Positions 20,724 through 29,457 of a stretch of DNA of 64,000 nucleotides are shown piece by piece. The DNA is from a virus. The notes below the pieces were generated by a model that saw only the letters and a list, made by a program, of their open reading frames with translations, did no database searches and had not been told where the DNA came from. The translations under genes were made by a program, and so were the position numbers. Numbering within the stretch: position 1 is the stretch's first letter; every line of letters begins with the position of its first letter. Where the stretch lies: positions 1 to 64,000 of IMG/VR virus record IMGVR_UViG_3300044630_004692. One strand, given 5' to 3'.

Positions 20724-21161
20724 ATGAAGACTTTAAAGGGGAAATTTTCTCCAAAAAATATTCACAAATACAAAGGAAATTATCACAATATAGTTTACAG
20801 GTCTTCCTGGGAACTTAAGTTTATGAAATATTGTGATAGTAGAGACCACATATTAGAGTGGGGTAGCGAAGAAATTGTTGTGCCCTATAGGTCTCCTTTG
20901 GATAATAAAATACACAGGTATTTTGTAGATTTTTATATAAAGGTTAAAGATAGTAATGGTAATATTCAAAAATACTTAATTGAAATAAAACCAAAACGTC
21001 AAACTGAAATTCCAAAAGTTCCCCAGCGAAAAACAAAACAGTATATGTATGAAGTAACTGAATATGTAAAGAACCAAGCAAAGTGGAGTGCTGCTGAAGA
21101 GTTTTGTTTAGATAATAATTGGAAATTTATGATACTTACCGAAAAGGAATTAAAGGTATGA
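20724..21161 (+). CDS. 4: head completion protein gp4 (TnsA-like fold)
   Basis: 145 residues starting MKTLKGKF at 20724. Blocks NIVYRSSWELKFMKYCD (about 22-38), DFYIKVKDSNGNIQKYLIEIKP (split about 70-91) and a basic region after that fit gp4, whose fold is nuclease-like with E...D...ExK residues visible here. Needed before head-tail joining. Divergent from gp48 over a 35-nt gap with TATATAAAGTA and TATAAGTA late-like boxes on opposite strands. Confidence 0.82.
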   Translation: MKTLKGKFSPKNIHKYKGNYHNIVYRSSWELKFMKYCDSRDHILEWGSEEIVVPYRSPLDNKIHRYFVDFYIKVKDSNGNIQKYLIEIKPKRQTEIPKVPQRKTKQYMYEVTEYVKNQAKWSAAEEFCLDNNWKFMILTEKELKV

Positions 21162-21724
21162 CAGTACTCAGAAGTAAGGACCAGATTAGTAAAGGATTTG
21201 GTCAAATTCAATTAAGTGGAAGTATATTTGAGGATGTTAGAAAACTTGCTAGAACCAAACCAAAATCATATAGTTGGTATAGAGACACTGTTAGAATGGT
21301 CTCTTCAAAAAGTGATATCTATGCTACACTATCAACATGCGAAGAGACATTGTTTCCAGCAGGAGGAAAATTATATTTCTTTGAATATAATGCAACATGG
21401 GCTAGAAAATTAAAATATTATGATGAATTTCCTTTAGTGTATATGTTATCTGGAGGAAAGAATTTTTTCGGAGCAAATTTACACTATCTCAATTATGCAA
21501 GAAGAGTACAAGTCATTGAAAGTATCGTGGCAGGAACACCAACAATCCCAAAACAGTGCTTTCATAATTATGTTCATGCTGGTCTTGACACGCCGCTTTT
21601 TGAAATAAATAGTGAAGATTGGAAAACAGCAATCTTCATTCCCAATGAAAGTTTTGTTACAAGAAGAAGAGGATTGTATCAAAGAGTAAGCAAATCTTTT
21701 GTCTGGGGAGACAGTAATCAATGA
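21158..21724 (+). CDS. conserved tail/packaging-region protein, 188 aa
   Basis: ATGA overlap with gp4. Contains KLKYYDEFPLVYML (near 84-97) and FFGANLHYLNYARRV (near 103-117), a pairing found in a widespread myovirus family located next to head-completion or baseplate genes. A gp2-type DNA end protector is a possibility given the gp4 neighbour, but I cannot confirm it. Ends by overlapping gp54. Confidence 0.7.
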   Translation: MTVLRSKDQISKGFGQIQLSGSIFEDVRKLARTKPKSYSWYRDTVRMVSSKSDIYATLSTCEETLFPAGGKLYFFEYNATWARKLKYYDEFPLVYMLSGGKNFFGANLHYLNYARRVQVIESIVAGTPTIPKQCFHNYVHAGLDTPLFEINSEDWKTAIFIPNESFVTRRRGLYQRVSKSFVWGDSNQ

Positions 21725-22575
21725 ATACATTTAGCGCACCACCGATTAATAATTTCAAAACTTTTAAAAGTTACGTTACAAAATATGGGTTTTCCCTGAG
21801 TAACTTTTATGATATAGATTTTAGATTTTCTAATTCAACTGGATACTTATATTCTCTTTTGAGAAGAAGTCTAGTTTCTCCAAATTTAAATCAAAACACA
21901 GCAACAACCATTGGTAACGACCAAGATACTGTTGTTGGATTAATGAGAGCATATGCTGAAGAATGTACCATTCCAGGTTTTCAGATTTCTACTGGTGACT
22001 ATAGAATTAATAATAGTCCAATGTTTAAGTATGCATATGGAATTGTAAATAATGAAATAACATTTTCATTCATTTATGATGCAGATTCTGAAATAAGAAA
22101 AGTATTTGATGCTTGGCAAAATTACATCTATTGCAATGTTGCTACAAATTCAGAATCTGATTTGAATAATATTAACGGAATCAATAATTTAGGAAGGACT
22201 AGATATAGAGATGAATATGTATGTGATATTGTAGTAATCAAATATGAGAGACATGCATCAAGTAAGAGAAATACATTTGTTAAGAATAATCAAAGTTTAA
22301 ATAGTTTTTATCCAACAAAAGATATCATTCCAGATTTTGATGTAAAAAATAGAAATGCCATGGAATTTACTTCTGGGTTTGGAAAAGCTAAGCCAGTGTA
22401 TTCTACCAAATTAATAAATGCGTTTCCAACAAATATTTCTTCTATTGCACTATCAAGTGGCTCTTCTCAATTAATTAAATTACAAACCACATTTGAGTAT
22501 GAGACTGCAATTACAAGCGGGCAAGTATCTGGAAGTGTACTAACTTCTGGAAATGCTAGAACTATCTCTAAATAA
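21721..22575 (+). CDS. 54: baseplate-tail tube initiator gp54
   Basis: 284 residues. Tail-tube-like fold: AYAEECTIPGFQISTGDYR (about 80-98) followed by FSFIYDADSEIRKVFDAWQNY (split about 118-138) are features of tail-tube and gp54 proteins. T4 gp54 (320 aa) starts polymerisation of the tail tube on gp48. Starts 4 nt inside the previous gene. Confidence 0.82.
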   Translation: MNTFSAPPINNFKTFKSYVTKYGFSLSNFYDIDFRFSNSTGYLYSLLRRSLVSPNLNQNTATTIGNDQDTVVGLMRAYAEECTIPGFQISTGDYRINNSPMFKYAYGIVNNEITFSFIYDADSEIRKVFDAWQNYIYCNVATNSESDLNNINGINNLGRTRYRDEYVCDIVVIKYERHASSKRNTFVKNNQSLNSFYPTKDIIPDFDVKNRNAMEFTSGFGKAKPVYSTKLINAFPTNISSIALSSGSSQLIKLQTTFEYETAITSGQVSGSVLTSGNARTISK

Positions 22576-22611
22576 CTAACCTAAATAATTTTAATTATAT
22601 TATAGGATATT

Positions 22612-23322
22612 ATGCCTTTACCAAAAATAGTAGCACCAACTTATGAGTTGCGTTTACCTTCAACTGATGAACTCATAAAATTTAGACCTTTCCTTGTAAA
22701 AGAAGAAAAAATTCTTCTTATGGCACTGGAAACTGAAGATGAAAAACAAATGACCAATGCGGTTAAAACAATTCTCAAGAATTGTATTCTGTCTAAAGTA
22801 AAAGTTGAAGAACTATCAATTTTTGATATTGAATATTTGTTCTTAAATATTCGTTCAAAATCTGTTGGAGAAGAAATTGAACTCAATTTAACTTGCACTG
22901 ATGATAATGAAACTGTAGTACAAGTTACTATTAACGTTGATGATATTAAAGTTAATAAACCAGAAGACCATAAGAAAATTATTGATATAACTGATGCTAT
23001 TACAGTTGTGATGAAATATCCAAGTATGGATATGTTTATTAAAAATAATTTTTCTTCTACTGGAAAATCTGAAGACGTATTTGAAATTGCAGCTTCATGT
23101 ATTGAACAGATTTTAGATGGTGATGATGTATACGAAACTAAGAGTTTTAATAAAAAGGAAATTATGGATTTCCTTGAGAGCATGGATACTGCTCAATTCT
23201 TAAAGATTCAACAATTCTTTGAAACAATGCCTAAACTAACTCACACAGTTAAGGTAGTTAATCCAAATACTGAAGTTGAAAATGAAATTGTCATTGAGGG
23301 ATTAGCAAATTTTTTCGGCTAG
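22612..23322 (+). CDS. 26: baseplate hub assembly protein gp26
   Basis: 236 residues, starting MPLPKIVAPTYELRLPS and containing KFRPFLVKEEKILLMA (about 23-38), the hallmark of gp26-like hub subunits. The centre is mixed and the C-terminus ends EIVIEGLANFFG. The last codons include TTTTTTC, and a second frame continues without its own start, so a gp26-gp51 fusion is likely made by -1 frameshifting. The pair sits directly before the tape-measure genes, the place of the tail assembly chaperones in other phages. Confidence 0.88.
   Translation: MPLPKIVAPTYELRLPSTDELIKFRPFLVKEEKILLMALETEDEKQMTNAVKTILKNCILSKVKVEELSIFDIEYLFLNIRSKSVGEEIELNLTCTDDNETVVQVTINVDDIKVNKPEDHKKIIDITDAITVVMKYPSMDMFIKNNFSSTGKSEDVFEIAASCIEQILDGDDVYETKSFNKKEIMDFLESMDTAQFLKIQQFFETMPKLTHTVKVVNPNTEVENEIVIEGLANFFG
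23310..23316 (+). other. putative -1 frameshift slippery site T-TTT-TTC
   Basis: In the gp26 frame the codons are AAT TTT TTC GGC TAG, so the heptamer T TTT TTC fits X XXY YYZ. A one-base slip at TTC gives CGG CTA GGA and continues 63 codons to TAA at 23505-23507. Confidence 0.65.
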
Positions 23323-23507
23323 GATTAGCTCATGAATCATTAGAAAATTATTATAAAATAAATTTCATTTTATTACAGCACCACAAATGGACGCTAACTG
23401 AAATTGAAGATATGATTCCGTGGGAAAGAGAAGTCTATGTACATTTATTAATTGATTATATTGAGGAAGAAAATAATAGACAAAAATCCAATCAGCAGTC
23501 ATTGTAA
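23316..23507 (+). CDS. 51: gp51-like hub assembly region, expressed by -1 frameshift
   Basis: 63 codons open in the -1 frame after gp26, with no ATG, GTG or TTG near the front; the only ATG lies at codon 33. The product is helical with QHHKWTLTEIEDMIPWEREV (about 21-40) and an acidic C-terminus, resembling the T half of G/GT tail chaperones and cyanophage gp51. The stop is directly followed by the ATG of the tape-measure-like gene. Made as a C-terminal extension of gp26 if frameshifting occurs. Confidence 0.7.
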   Translation, partial: RLGLAHESLENYYKINFILLQHHKWTLTEIEDMIPWEREVYVHLLIDYIEEENNRQKSNQQSL

Positions 23508-26500
23508 ATGGCACCTAAAGCACCAGAACCAAAATACAGATATTCTAAAGTAGACCCCTCTACTATTAATAGAGGGGGTTCTGGTGGTGTGCGTAAACTA
23601 ATTGCAGGTAATAATATTGCAATTTCTCCAAAGAAAGGAACTGGAGTAGTAACAGTTAATTCGATTTCTCCATTTGAAGGAGTAGATGGTAAAAAGATAG
23701 TAAGCGAATTAACTTTTACCAGAATTTTAATGGAGAAGTTATTTGATATTGAAAAGAAAAATTATGATTTGCTTACAGATAAAATATTAGAAGATGCTAA
23801 GAGAACTCAACGAGAAGAGTTACAGCGTAGAGAAGCAAGACAAGAAAAAACTAAGACTTCAAAGAAAGTAAAAAATTCATCTCTTGAAAAGTCAAAGACA
23901 AAGATAAAGGGAATTAGTGAGTTCTTTTCTGGACTTGTTAAGTTTTTTGTACAGTATAAAATTGTAGAGTGGTTTGGAAAACCAGAAAATCTTAAAAAGG
24001 TTCAAGATTTTGTAAAACTATTCGGAGCAATATTTAAATTCATTAGTGGTATTGTGACCTTTGGTGTTGATGTTTTGATGAAAACATTCAACGTCATATC
24101 TGGTGGATTGAATTTATTCTTTGATGTATTTGGAGCAATTAGTAATTTTGTAAAATTTATTTGGGATGGTGGAAAAACTATAATTGATGGTGTATCTCAA
24201 CTAACAAAAGTATTTGAGATTGTTCCAAAAGCTATATCAAATGTATTAAATTTTTTCACAAATTTAATACCTAATTTTATTGAAGGTGCATTAACAGAAG
24301 GATTATTTGGTGCCAAGAAAGATATCGAAAGTGGTGCATCCGAATCTACAAAAGCAGCAAGCACTCAATTAAATCCATCTGAAAAATCTAATACTCCAGG
24401 AAAATCTAATCTAGATTTTGGTAAACTTATAGGAAATGCTGGAAAAGGAATTGGTGAACTATTATTAAATGTATTAGTCCCTGGTGCAGGATTAGCAAAG
24501 GGTCTTATTTCTTCAGTATCTGGATTTTTTGGTGGAAATAAAGAACTTCCAAAATTAGCAAAGGGTGGAATTGTAACAAAACCAACTGAAGCAATCGTTG
24601 GAGAAGCTGGACCTGAAGCTATTTTACCTTTAAGTAAATTAGGAAAAATTGCTGGAGTTCAACTAGGAATTAGTAAAGTAATACCGAAGTTTATGAAACT
24701 TCTTACTTTACCATTTACTATTGTTGGTGCAGGAATTCTTGCATTAATATCTTCTTCATTATCAATGATTCCAGGTGTCGGTCCAATTATATCTCCGTTA
24801 CTTGGAAATATTGCTTCTATGTTTGGAATCCCACCATCTGTAGTTAAGGGATTGAGTAATTTTACAGGAGCTGCAATAAAATCAGTTGGTGGAGGATTGG
24901 GTAATATTATTGATGTCTTTGGTAAGAAAGACCCAACTGTTGATATGGGCAAAAGTTCTAAATTTACTCCAAAGAAAGATTATAGTGTTAGAGGACTATT
25001 AGCAAACATTCTTGGAGCTTTGATAAGCAAAAATTCAAATAGAATTTCTTCAACTCAAACAACTTCATCCTCACCATCAACTCCTACAGGGGCAGCTCCA
25101 GCTCCAACTGGAACCACTCCAACTATGAGTGCCCAGGAGTTTTCTAAATCAGTTTTAGAAAAAGCTTCTGTAACAACAGTTAATGATGGAAGACAAAGTA
25201 AAGTAGTTGTTAATACTTCCACTACAGGATTGCAAAAAGTAACTGGACAAAATCCTGGTAAGTATTATTATGATGCATACGGAAATATCTATTCATTAGA
25301 TAAGGATGAAAAAAGATTATTGACAAAAGAGGATTTTAATGCAGGAGTTGGAGGAGGATTATTTGGTGCTGTTCATTTCTTCCGTAATCTGAAAAATGGA
25401 ACTGTATCATTAGAAACTCATGCAAATGCATCTGCTGAAGGTTGGTATGATTATGCAGCAAATGCTGTTAGAGAAGTCATAAAGGGTGATGGAAGTAGAA
25501 ATAATCCAGATAGACTTTCTTGGATACCTGCGAATCAAAGTAAAAAATTCAAAGATGGATTTACAGAATCTACTCCATATGGAAAGAGTACTATAAAAGC
25601 TATGAATGGAACTTATGTTCCTGGTAGTGGAGATGGAGATAAAGTTGCAGCTTTATTAGAACCTGGAGAATATGTACTGAATAAAAATTTGGTAAAACAT
25701 ATTGGAGGTCCAGAAGTATTAGACAAATATAATTTTGATATGTTCCCAAGATTTAAAAACTCTGCCAGGAGAGCAATAACAGGTGGAGCAATTATGAGAT
25801 ATGCTACTGGAGGAACTGTAATTGAGTACATAACTGGAGACAGAAAACATCCTGCATATAGAAGTGACCATGGTGGTGGACAATATCATGACCACCTTGC
25901 ATTCAAGAGCAAGGAAGAGAGAGATAGAGCAATTGATTATTTACAGAAAAAGGGTTGGTATGTAGGTTCTAAAAATGATGGCAGACATGCTGCAGGTTCA
26001 TATCATTATTCAAACCAAGCTATTGATATTCCATTCTATCCAAATCAATCTAGAAAAGGAGTATCTGATAATGCTGCTGGAGAATCTGCATTAAGTTCTG
26101 CTCTCAGAAAAGATTTAAAAAATGCAGGATTTGTTTTTGGTGGACCTGATGTAAGAGAACAAGATTCTAATGTATCTGGAACTGCAGGAACTCAACAAGC
26201 TACAATTAACTGGGAAGAAATTGCAAAAGGTCTTGGTGGATTGTATAAATCATTGGCAAGCAGTGGACCACCGAATCAAGAAGTTGGTTCATCTTCATCT
26301 CAAGCTGCACCAAAAATGTCTCCATCAATACCTTCTTCATCACAATCATTGAGAACTGTACAGTCAGAAAATAACAGATTAGATTTCCAGAGAAGGGCTT
26401 CAATGACAGCACAGCAGAAAGGTGGAAATGTAATTAATTTAGGAAATCCAAATCAAGTAATTCAATCCAGCACAACTCAAATAGCTCCTGCTGGATTAGG

Positions 26501-26549
26501 CGGAACATTAGCACCAAATCCACTAGTAATATATCCAGCGGCTCCATAA
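23508..26549 (+). CDS. tape-measure-like tail protein with C-terminal M15-like peptidase domain
   Basis: 1013 residues. The N-terminal region is Lys-rich and coiled (about 60-130), followed by hydrophobic helices (about 135-260). The tape-measure hallmark GGIVTKPTEAIVGEAGPEAI lies near 353-372. A Pro/Thr/Ser linker (about 510-545) leads to a C-terminal region around 770-890 with SDHGGG and SYHYSNQAIDIPF, the SxHxxxxAxD pattern of M15/hedgehog-type peptidases. It is paralogous to the next gene (YKIVEWFGKPENLKKVQ here, YKAIDWIANPKNLAAVQ there). It probably sets tail length or sits in the hub and helps cut peptidoglycan on entry. Confidence 0.75.
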   Translation: MAPKAPEPKYRYSKVDPSTINRGGSGGVRKLIAGNNIAISPKKGTGVVTVNSISPFEGVDGKKIVSELTFTRILMEKLFDIEKKNYDLLTDKILEDAKRTQREELQRREARQEKTKTSKKVKNSSLEKSKTKIKGISEFFSGLVKFFVQYKIVEWFGKPENLKKVQDFVKLFGAIFKFISGIVTFGVDVLMKTFNVISGGLNLFFDVFGAISNFVKFIWDGGKTIIDGVSQLTKVFEIVPKAISNVLNFFTNLIPNFIEGALTEGLFGAKKDIESGASESTKAASTQLNPSEKSNTPGKSNLDFGKLIGNAGKGIGELLLNVLVPGAGLAKGLISSVSGFFGGNKELPKLAKGGIVTKPTEAIVGEAGPEAILPLSKLGKIAGVQLGISKVIPKFMKLLTLPFTIVGAGILALISSSLSMIPGVGPIISPLLGNIASMFGIPPSVVKGLSNFTGAAIKSVGGGLGNIIDVFGKKDPTVDMGKSSKFTPKKDYSVRGLLANILGALISKNSNRISSTQTTSSSPSTPTGAAPAPTGTTPTMSAQEFSKSVLEKASVTTVNDGRQSKVVVNTSTTGLQKVTGQNPGKYYYDAYGNIYSLDKDEKRLLTKEDFNAGVGGGLFGAVHFFRNLKNGTVSLETHANASAEGWYDYAANAVREVIKGDGSRNNPDRLSWIPANQSKKFKDGFTESTPYGKSTIKAMNGTYVPGSGDGDKVAALLEPGEYVLNKNLVKHIGGPEVLDKYNFDMFPRFKNSARRAITGGAIMRYATGGTVIEYITGDRKHPAYRSDHGGGQYHDHLAFKSKEERDRAIDYLQKKGWYVGSKNDGRHAAGSYHYSNQAIDIPFYPNQSRKGVSDNAAGESALSSALRKDLKNAGFVFGGPDVREQDSNVSGTAGTQQATINWEEIAKGLGGLYKSLASSGPPNQEVGSSSSQAAPKMSPSIPSSSQSLRTVQSENNRLDFQRRASMTAQQKGGNVINLGNPNQVIQSSTTQIAPAGLGGTLAPNPLVIYPAAP

Positions 26550-26550
26550 T

Positions 26551-29457
26551 ATGAATACTATTACTCCTATAAACAAAAAAGTTTTTACAGAAATTAATAG
26601 TATCAGGCTTATTACAAGAGATTTGTATAAGCAAAAAAAGCTCACATATGTTCTGGAAAAGAAACATGTTGCAAATCAAAAGAAGTTAAATGAGAAAAGA
26701 AAACTCTCAAGAAGAGAAGAAAGTCAAGAAACTTCAAAATCAAATTTAATACCAAATTTTCTAAAGCAACAAAATTTAGAATCTAAATCATTTCAATTAT
26801 ATGATTTAATTAAATTTTTAGTACTTTATAAAGCAATTGATTGGATTGCCAATCCTAAAAATTTAGCAGCAGTGCAAAATATGGTGAAGGCTATAGCTGG
26901 TATTGCTAAAGTCATAAACTTTTTTGCTGGAATTGGAGTAGAAGGTGTATTTGGTGGATTGCACAGTATTTTATTTGGAGGAAGTATACTAGAAAGAATA
27001 TTTGGAATATTCAAATTAATGGGTGGAATTTTTATTCTGAGAAGAATATTAAAACCACAAGTATTACTTAAAGACTTAAATTGGATATTCAAGAATAGAA
27101 AAGGTATACTTGATATATTTAAAAATCTTCGTATTGGAAATTTCAAAAAATCAATCGAGGGAATATTTAAAGTATTCACTCCAAATTTATTCTCTATATT
27201 TAAAAAGGGATTAGGACTTTCTATTAAACGTGTAGTATTAAAAGTATTTGGTAAAGGAGGTCTGAGATTCATAACTGCAGTAGCATCTAAATTAGGATTT
27301 AAAAGTGCAGAAGCTGCATTAAAAGGTAGTATTCAAGTAGGAGCAAAATCATTAGGAAAATCAATTCCTATTGTTGGTCCAATTATTGGATTGGGTATAA
27401 ATTTATTATTAGGAGACCCATTAGATAAAGCTGTAGTAAAGCTAGCTGCAACTCTTGCTGGACAAGCAATTGGTGGATTGCTGATGGGATTAATTGGCAG
27501 TGTTGTTCCAGTTGCTGGTACTGCAGCAGGAGCAGCAGTTGGCTCTGCAATTGGAGGATTGATAGGAGATTGGTTAGGAGGAGTATTGTATGATGGATTT
27601 AAAAATTTAATATCTCCAAAAAATGAACCTGCACTTGCTGTTGGTGGAATTGTAACTAGACCTACTAGAGCATTAATTGGTGAAGCTGGTCCAGAGGCTG
27701 TAATTCCATTGCCACAATTATTCGGTGGAAGCATATTTAATTCTACATTTGGATTAATGGGTGCATCTATTATAGGTGGAGTTGATGCTGTACTAAGTTC
27801 TATGGGTTCTGTTGGTTCATTAGTGAGACCATTTGCAACTCAGTTATTATCTCCTTATGCTAGAGAATTTGGCGTAAAGCAATATGTTTTCAATTCTGAT
27901 ATTGGAAAGGCTAGTGGTAAAAAGTTAGCCTCAACTGAAGCTTCTGGTGTAGATAGTAAAGAACTTAAAAAAATCATAGGTACAAATACATCACCAAGAT
28001 TATTAAATTCAAAAGACTCAAATCCAAGAGCAAGATATAATACTGGAAATAGTTTAATTGCATTACTTGGAGATATTTTTAACAATATAATAAATCTAGA
28101 TTCTACAACTGGAGGCACTGCACCTGGAGGTGGTGGAGTAACTGGGGATACTGGAGACTTGGGAGGAGAGGTTGATTTATCATCTGCAGATGACCAGACA
28201 TTACTAAAGCAACTTGCACTTGCTGAAGCAGCAGGTGAAGGTAAACTTGGAATGGCATTAGTTATTAATTCTGTTCTAAATCGAAAAAGAATTTTAGACT
28301 CTGGAAAATCTCCAAGTTTCTTTGGTGCTAATGACAATACAATTCGTGGAATAATATATGGAGGAAATGGAGCACAATATCAACCAGTTGCAAATGGTTC
28401 TATTAATAAACAGTGGGGAGAAGGTTCCTTAAAATTAGCACAAGAAGCATTAGAATTAGCAAGAGATAAAGCAAAACTATCTCGTGCATTAGGTGAAGTT
28501 GCAAATAAACAATATCTACTGGGAGCAACTGGATTTAGAGCTGGGTCTGCATTTGATGACCCATCTCAAAATGTTAATGTTACTAAGTATGGAAATCATT
28601 ATTTCAATACTGCTGGAAATCTAAAAATGAATAGAGGTGGTGTAGTTAATCCAGTGCCATCTCAGAATATTGCTACAAATAAAGGTGGATATGCAGCAGA
28701 TACTGGTTTAGATATATTTACTCCTATTGGCTCTAGAATTGTTTCTCCAGTATCTGGTGTAATTGAATATGCAGAGAAAGGTCATGTTAGACAAATGGGG
28801 CAGGATGCAAATCCAAATATGCCAGGAATGCAGGACCAGCATAGTGTAAGAATTAGACTTGACACTCCATTTAAATATGCAGGGAAACAAGTTAATTTCT
28901 TTTATGCAACTCATCTATATCAACTGAATTCTTCAATTGCGAATAAATCTGGAGTGAGAATAAATGCTGGTGATTTACTCGGACTTTCTGGAGTAGCAAA
29001 CAATGTTCCTCACGTTCATGTTGGATTTGTTGGAGATAGAAATCAAACCAGTTTCCTAAATTATCAACAAGTCAGAAGTCTATTAACTGGGGCTCCAGTT
29101 CAAGATGCTGGACAATCTGCTGGTTCTCCAGATGGACCTTCAGGAAATGATTCTCAGCAAGATATGGAAAAGGCTCCAGATTGGGGAAGCATCGCAAAAG
29201 AACTTGGGGATTTATATAAGTCATTAACTGGAGTGCAAAAATTAGATGCAAATTCAATTTCAACTAATAGTATGAATATGTTGCAATCTAAAAATATTAC
29301 TCCTGTGGCATTTTCTGATACATATATTGTGGGACAAGGCTCTACTACAATAGCAAATGTAAATGTTGTTAATCCATTGACTGAAGTTGATTGGGGAGCA
29401 AAATCATTTTCTAGATTTGACTCATCTTCAAATTACTTAGCACAAAATAGACTATAA
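26551..29457 (+). CDS. tape-measure-like tail protein with SleB-like and M23 hydrolase domains
   Basis: 968 residues, one nt after its paralogue. The N-terminal 100 residues are coiled, with hydrophobic helices to about 350. The tape-measure motif GGIVTRPTRALIGEAGPEAV lies near 364-383. Then comes a SleB-like cell-wall hydrolase (about 545-690; LALAEAAGEGKLGMALV, then GATGFRAGS and YGNHYF near its end), followed by an M23/LytM endopeptidase (about 710-840; DTGLDIF zinc region and the HVHVGF HxH motif). Two different wall-cleaving domains on one tail protein are notable because gp5 here lacks lysozyme. Confidence 0.8.
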   Translation: MNTITPINKKVFTEINSIRLITRDLYKQKKLTYVLEKKHVANQKKLNEKRKLSRREESQETSKSNLIPNFLKQQNLESKSFQLYDLIKFLVLYKAIDWIANPKNLAAVQNMVKAIAGIAKVINFFAGIGVEGVFGGLHSILFGGSILERIFGIFKLMGGIFILRRILKPQVLLKDLNWIFKNRKGILDIFKNLRIGNFKKSIEGIFKVFTPNLFSIFKKGLGLSIKRVVLKVFGKGGLRFITAVASKLGFKSAEAALKGSIQVGAKSLGKSIPIVGPIIGLGINLLLGDPLDKAVVKLAATLAGQAIGGLLMGLIGSVVPVAGTAAGAAVGSAIGGLIGDWLGGVLYDGFKNLISPKNEPALAVGGIVTRPTRALIGEAGPEAVIPLPQLFGGSIFNSTFGLMGASIIGGVDAVLSSMGSVGSLVRPFATQLLSPYAREFGVKQYVFNSDIGKASGKKLASTEASGVDSKELKKIIGTNTSPRLLNSKDSNPRARYNTGNSLIALLGDIFNNIINLDSTTGGTAPGGGGVTGDTGDLGGEVDLSSADDQTLLKQLALAEAAGEGKLGMALVINSVLNRKRILDSGKSPSFFGANDNTIRGIIYGGNGAQYQPVANGSINKQWGEGSLKLAQEALELARDKAKLSRALGEVANKQYLLGATGFRAGSAFDDPSQNVNVTKYGNHYFNTAGNLKMNRGGVVNPVPSQNIATNKGGYAADTGLDIFTPIGSRIVSPVSGVIEYAEKGHVRQMGQDANPNMPGMQDQHSVRIRLDTPFKYAGKQVNFFYATHLYQLNSSIANKSGVRINAGDLLGLSGVANNVPHVHVGFVGDRNQTSFLNYQQVRSLLTGAPVQDAGQSAGSPDGPSGNDSQQDMEKAPDWGSIAKELGDLYKSLTGVQKLDANSISTNSMNMLQSKNITPVAFSDTYIVGQGSTTIANVNVVNPLTEVDWGAKSFSRFDSSSNYLAQNRL

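Noticed and set aside
22641-23183. 180-codon minus-strand open frame inside gp26
   Set aside because: Antisense to a well-recognised gene, Ser/Ile-rich product without domains.
23412-23507. Independent gp51 start at the internal ATG
   Set aside because: It would leave about 30 residues and drop the conserved front half of the domain; a frameshift explains the open frame better.
26826-28337. Several minus-strand open frames under the tape-measure-like gene
   Set aside because: Pro/Asn-rich shadows of a strongly supported plus-strand gene.
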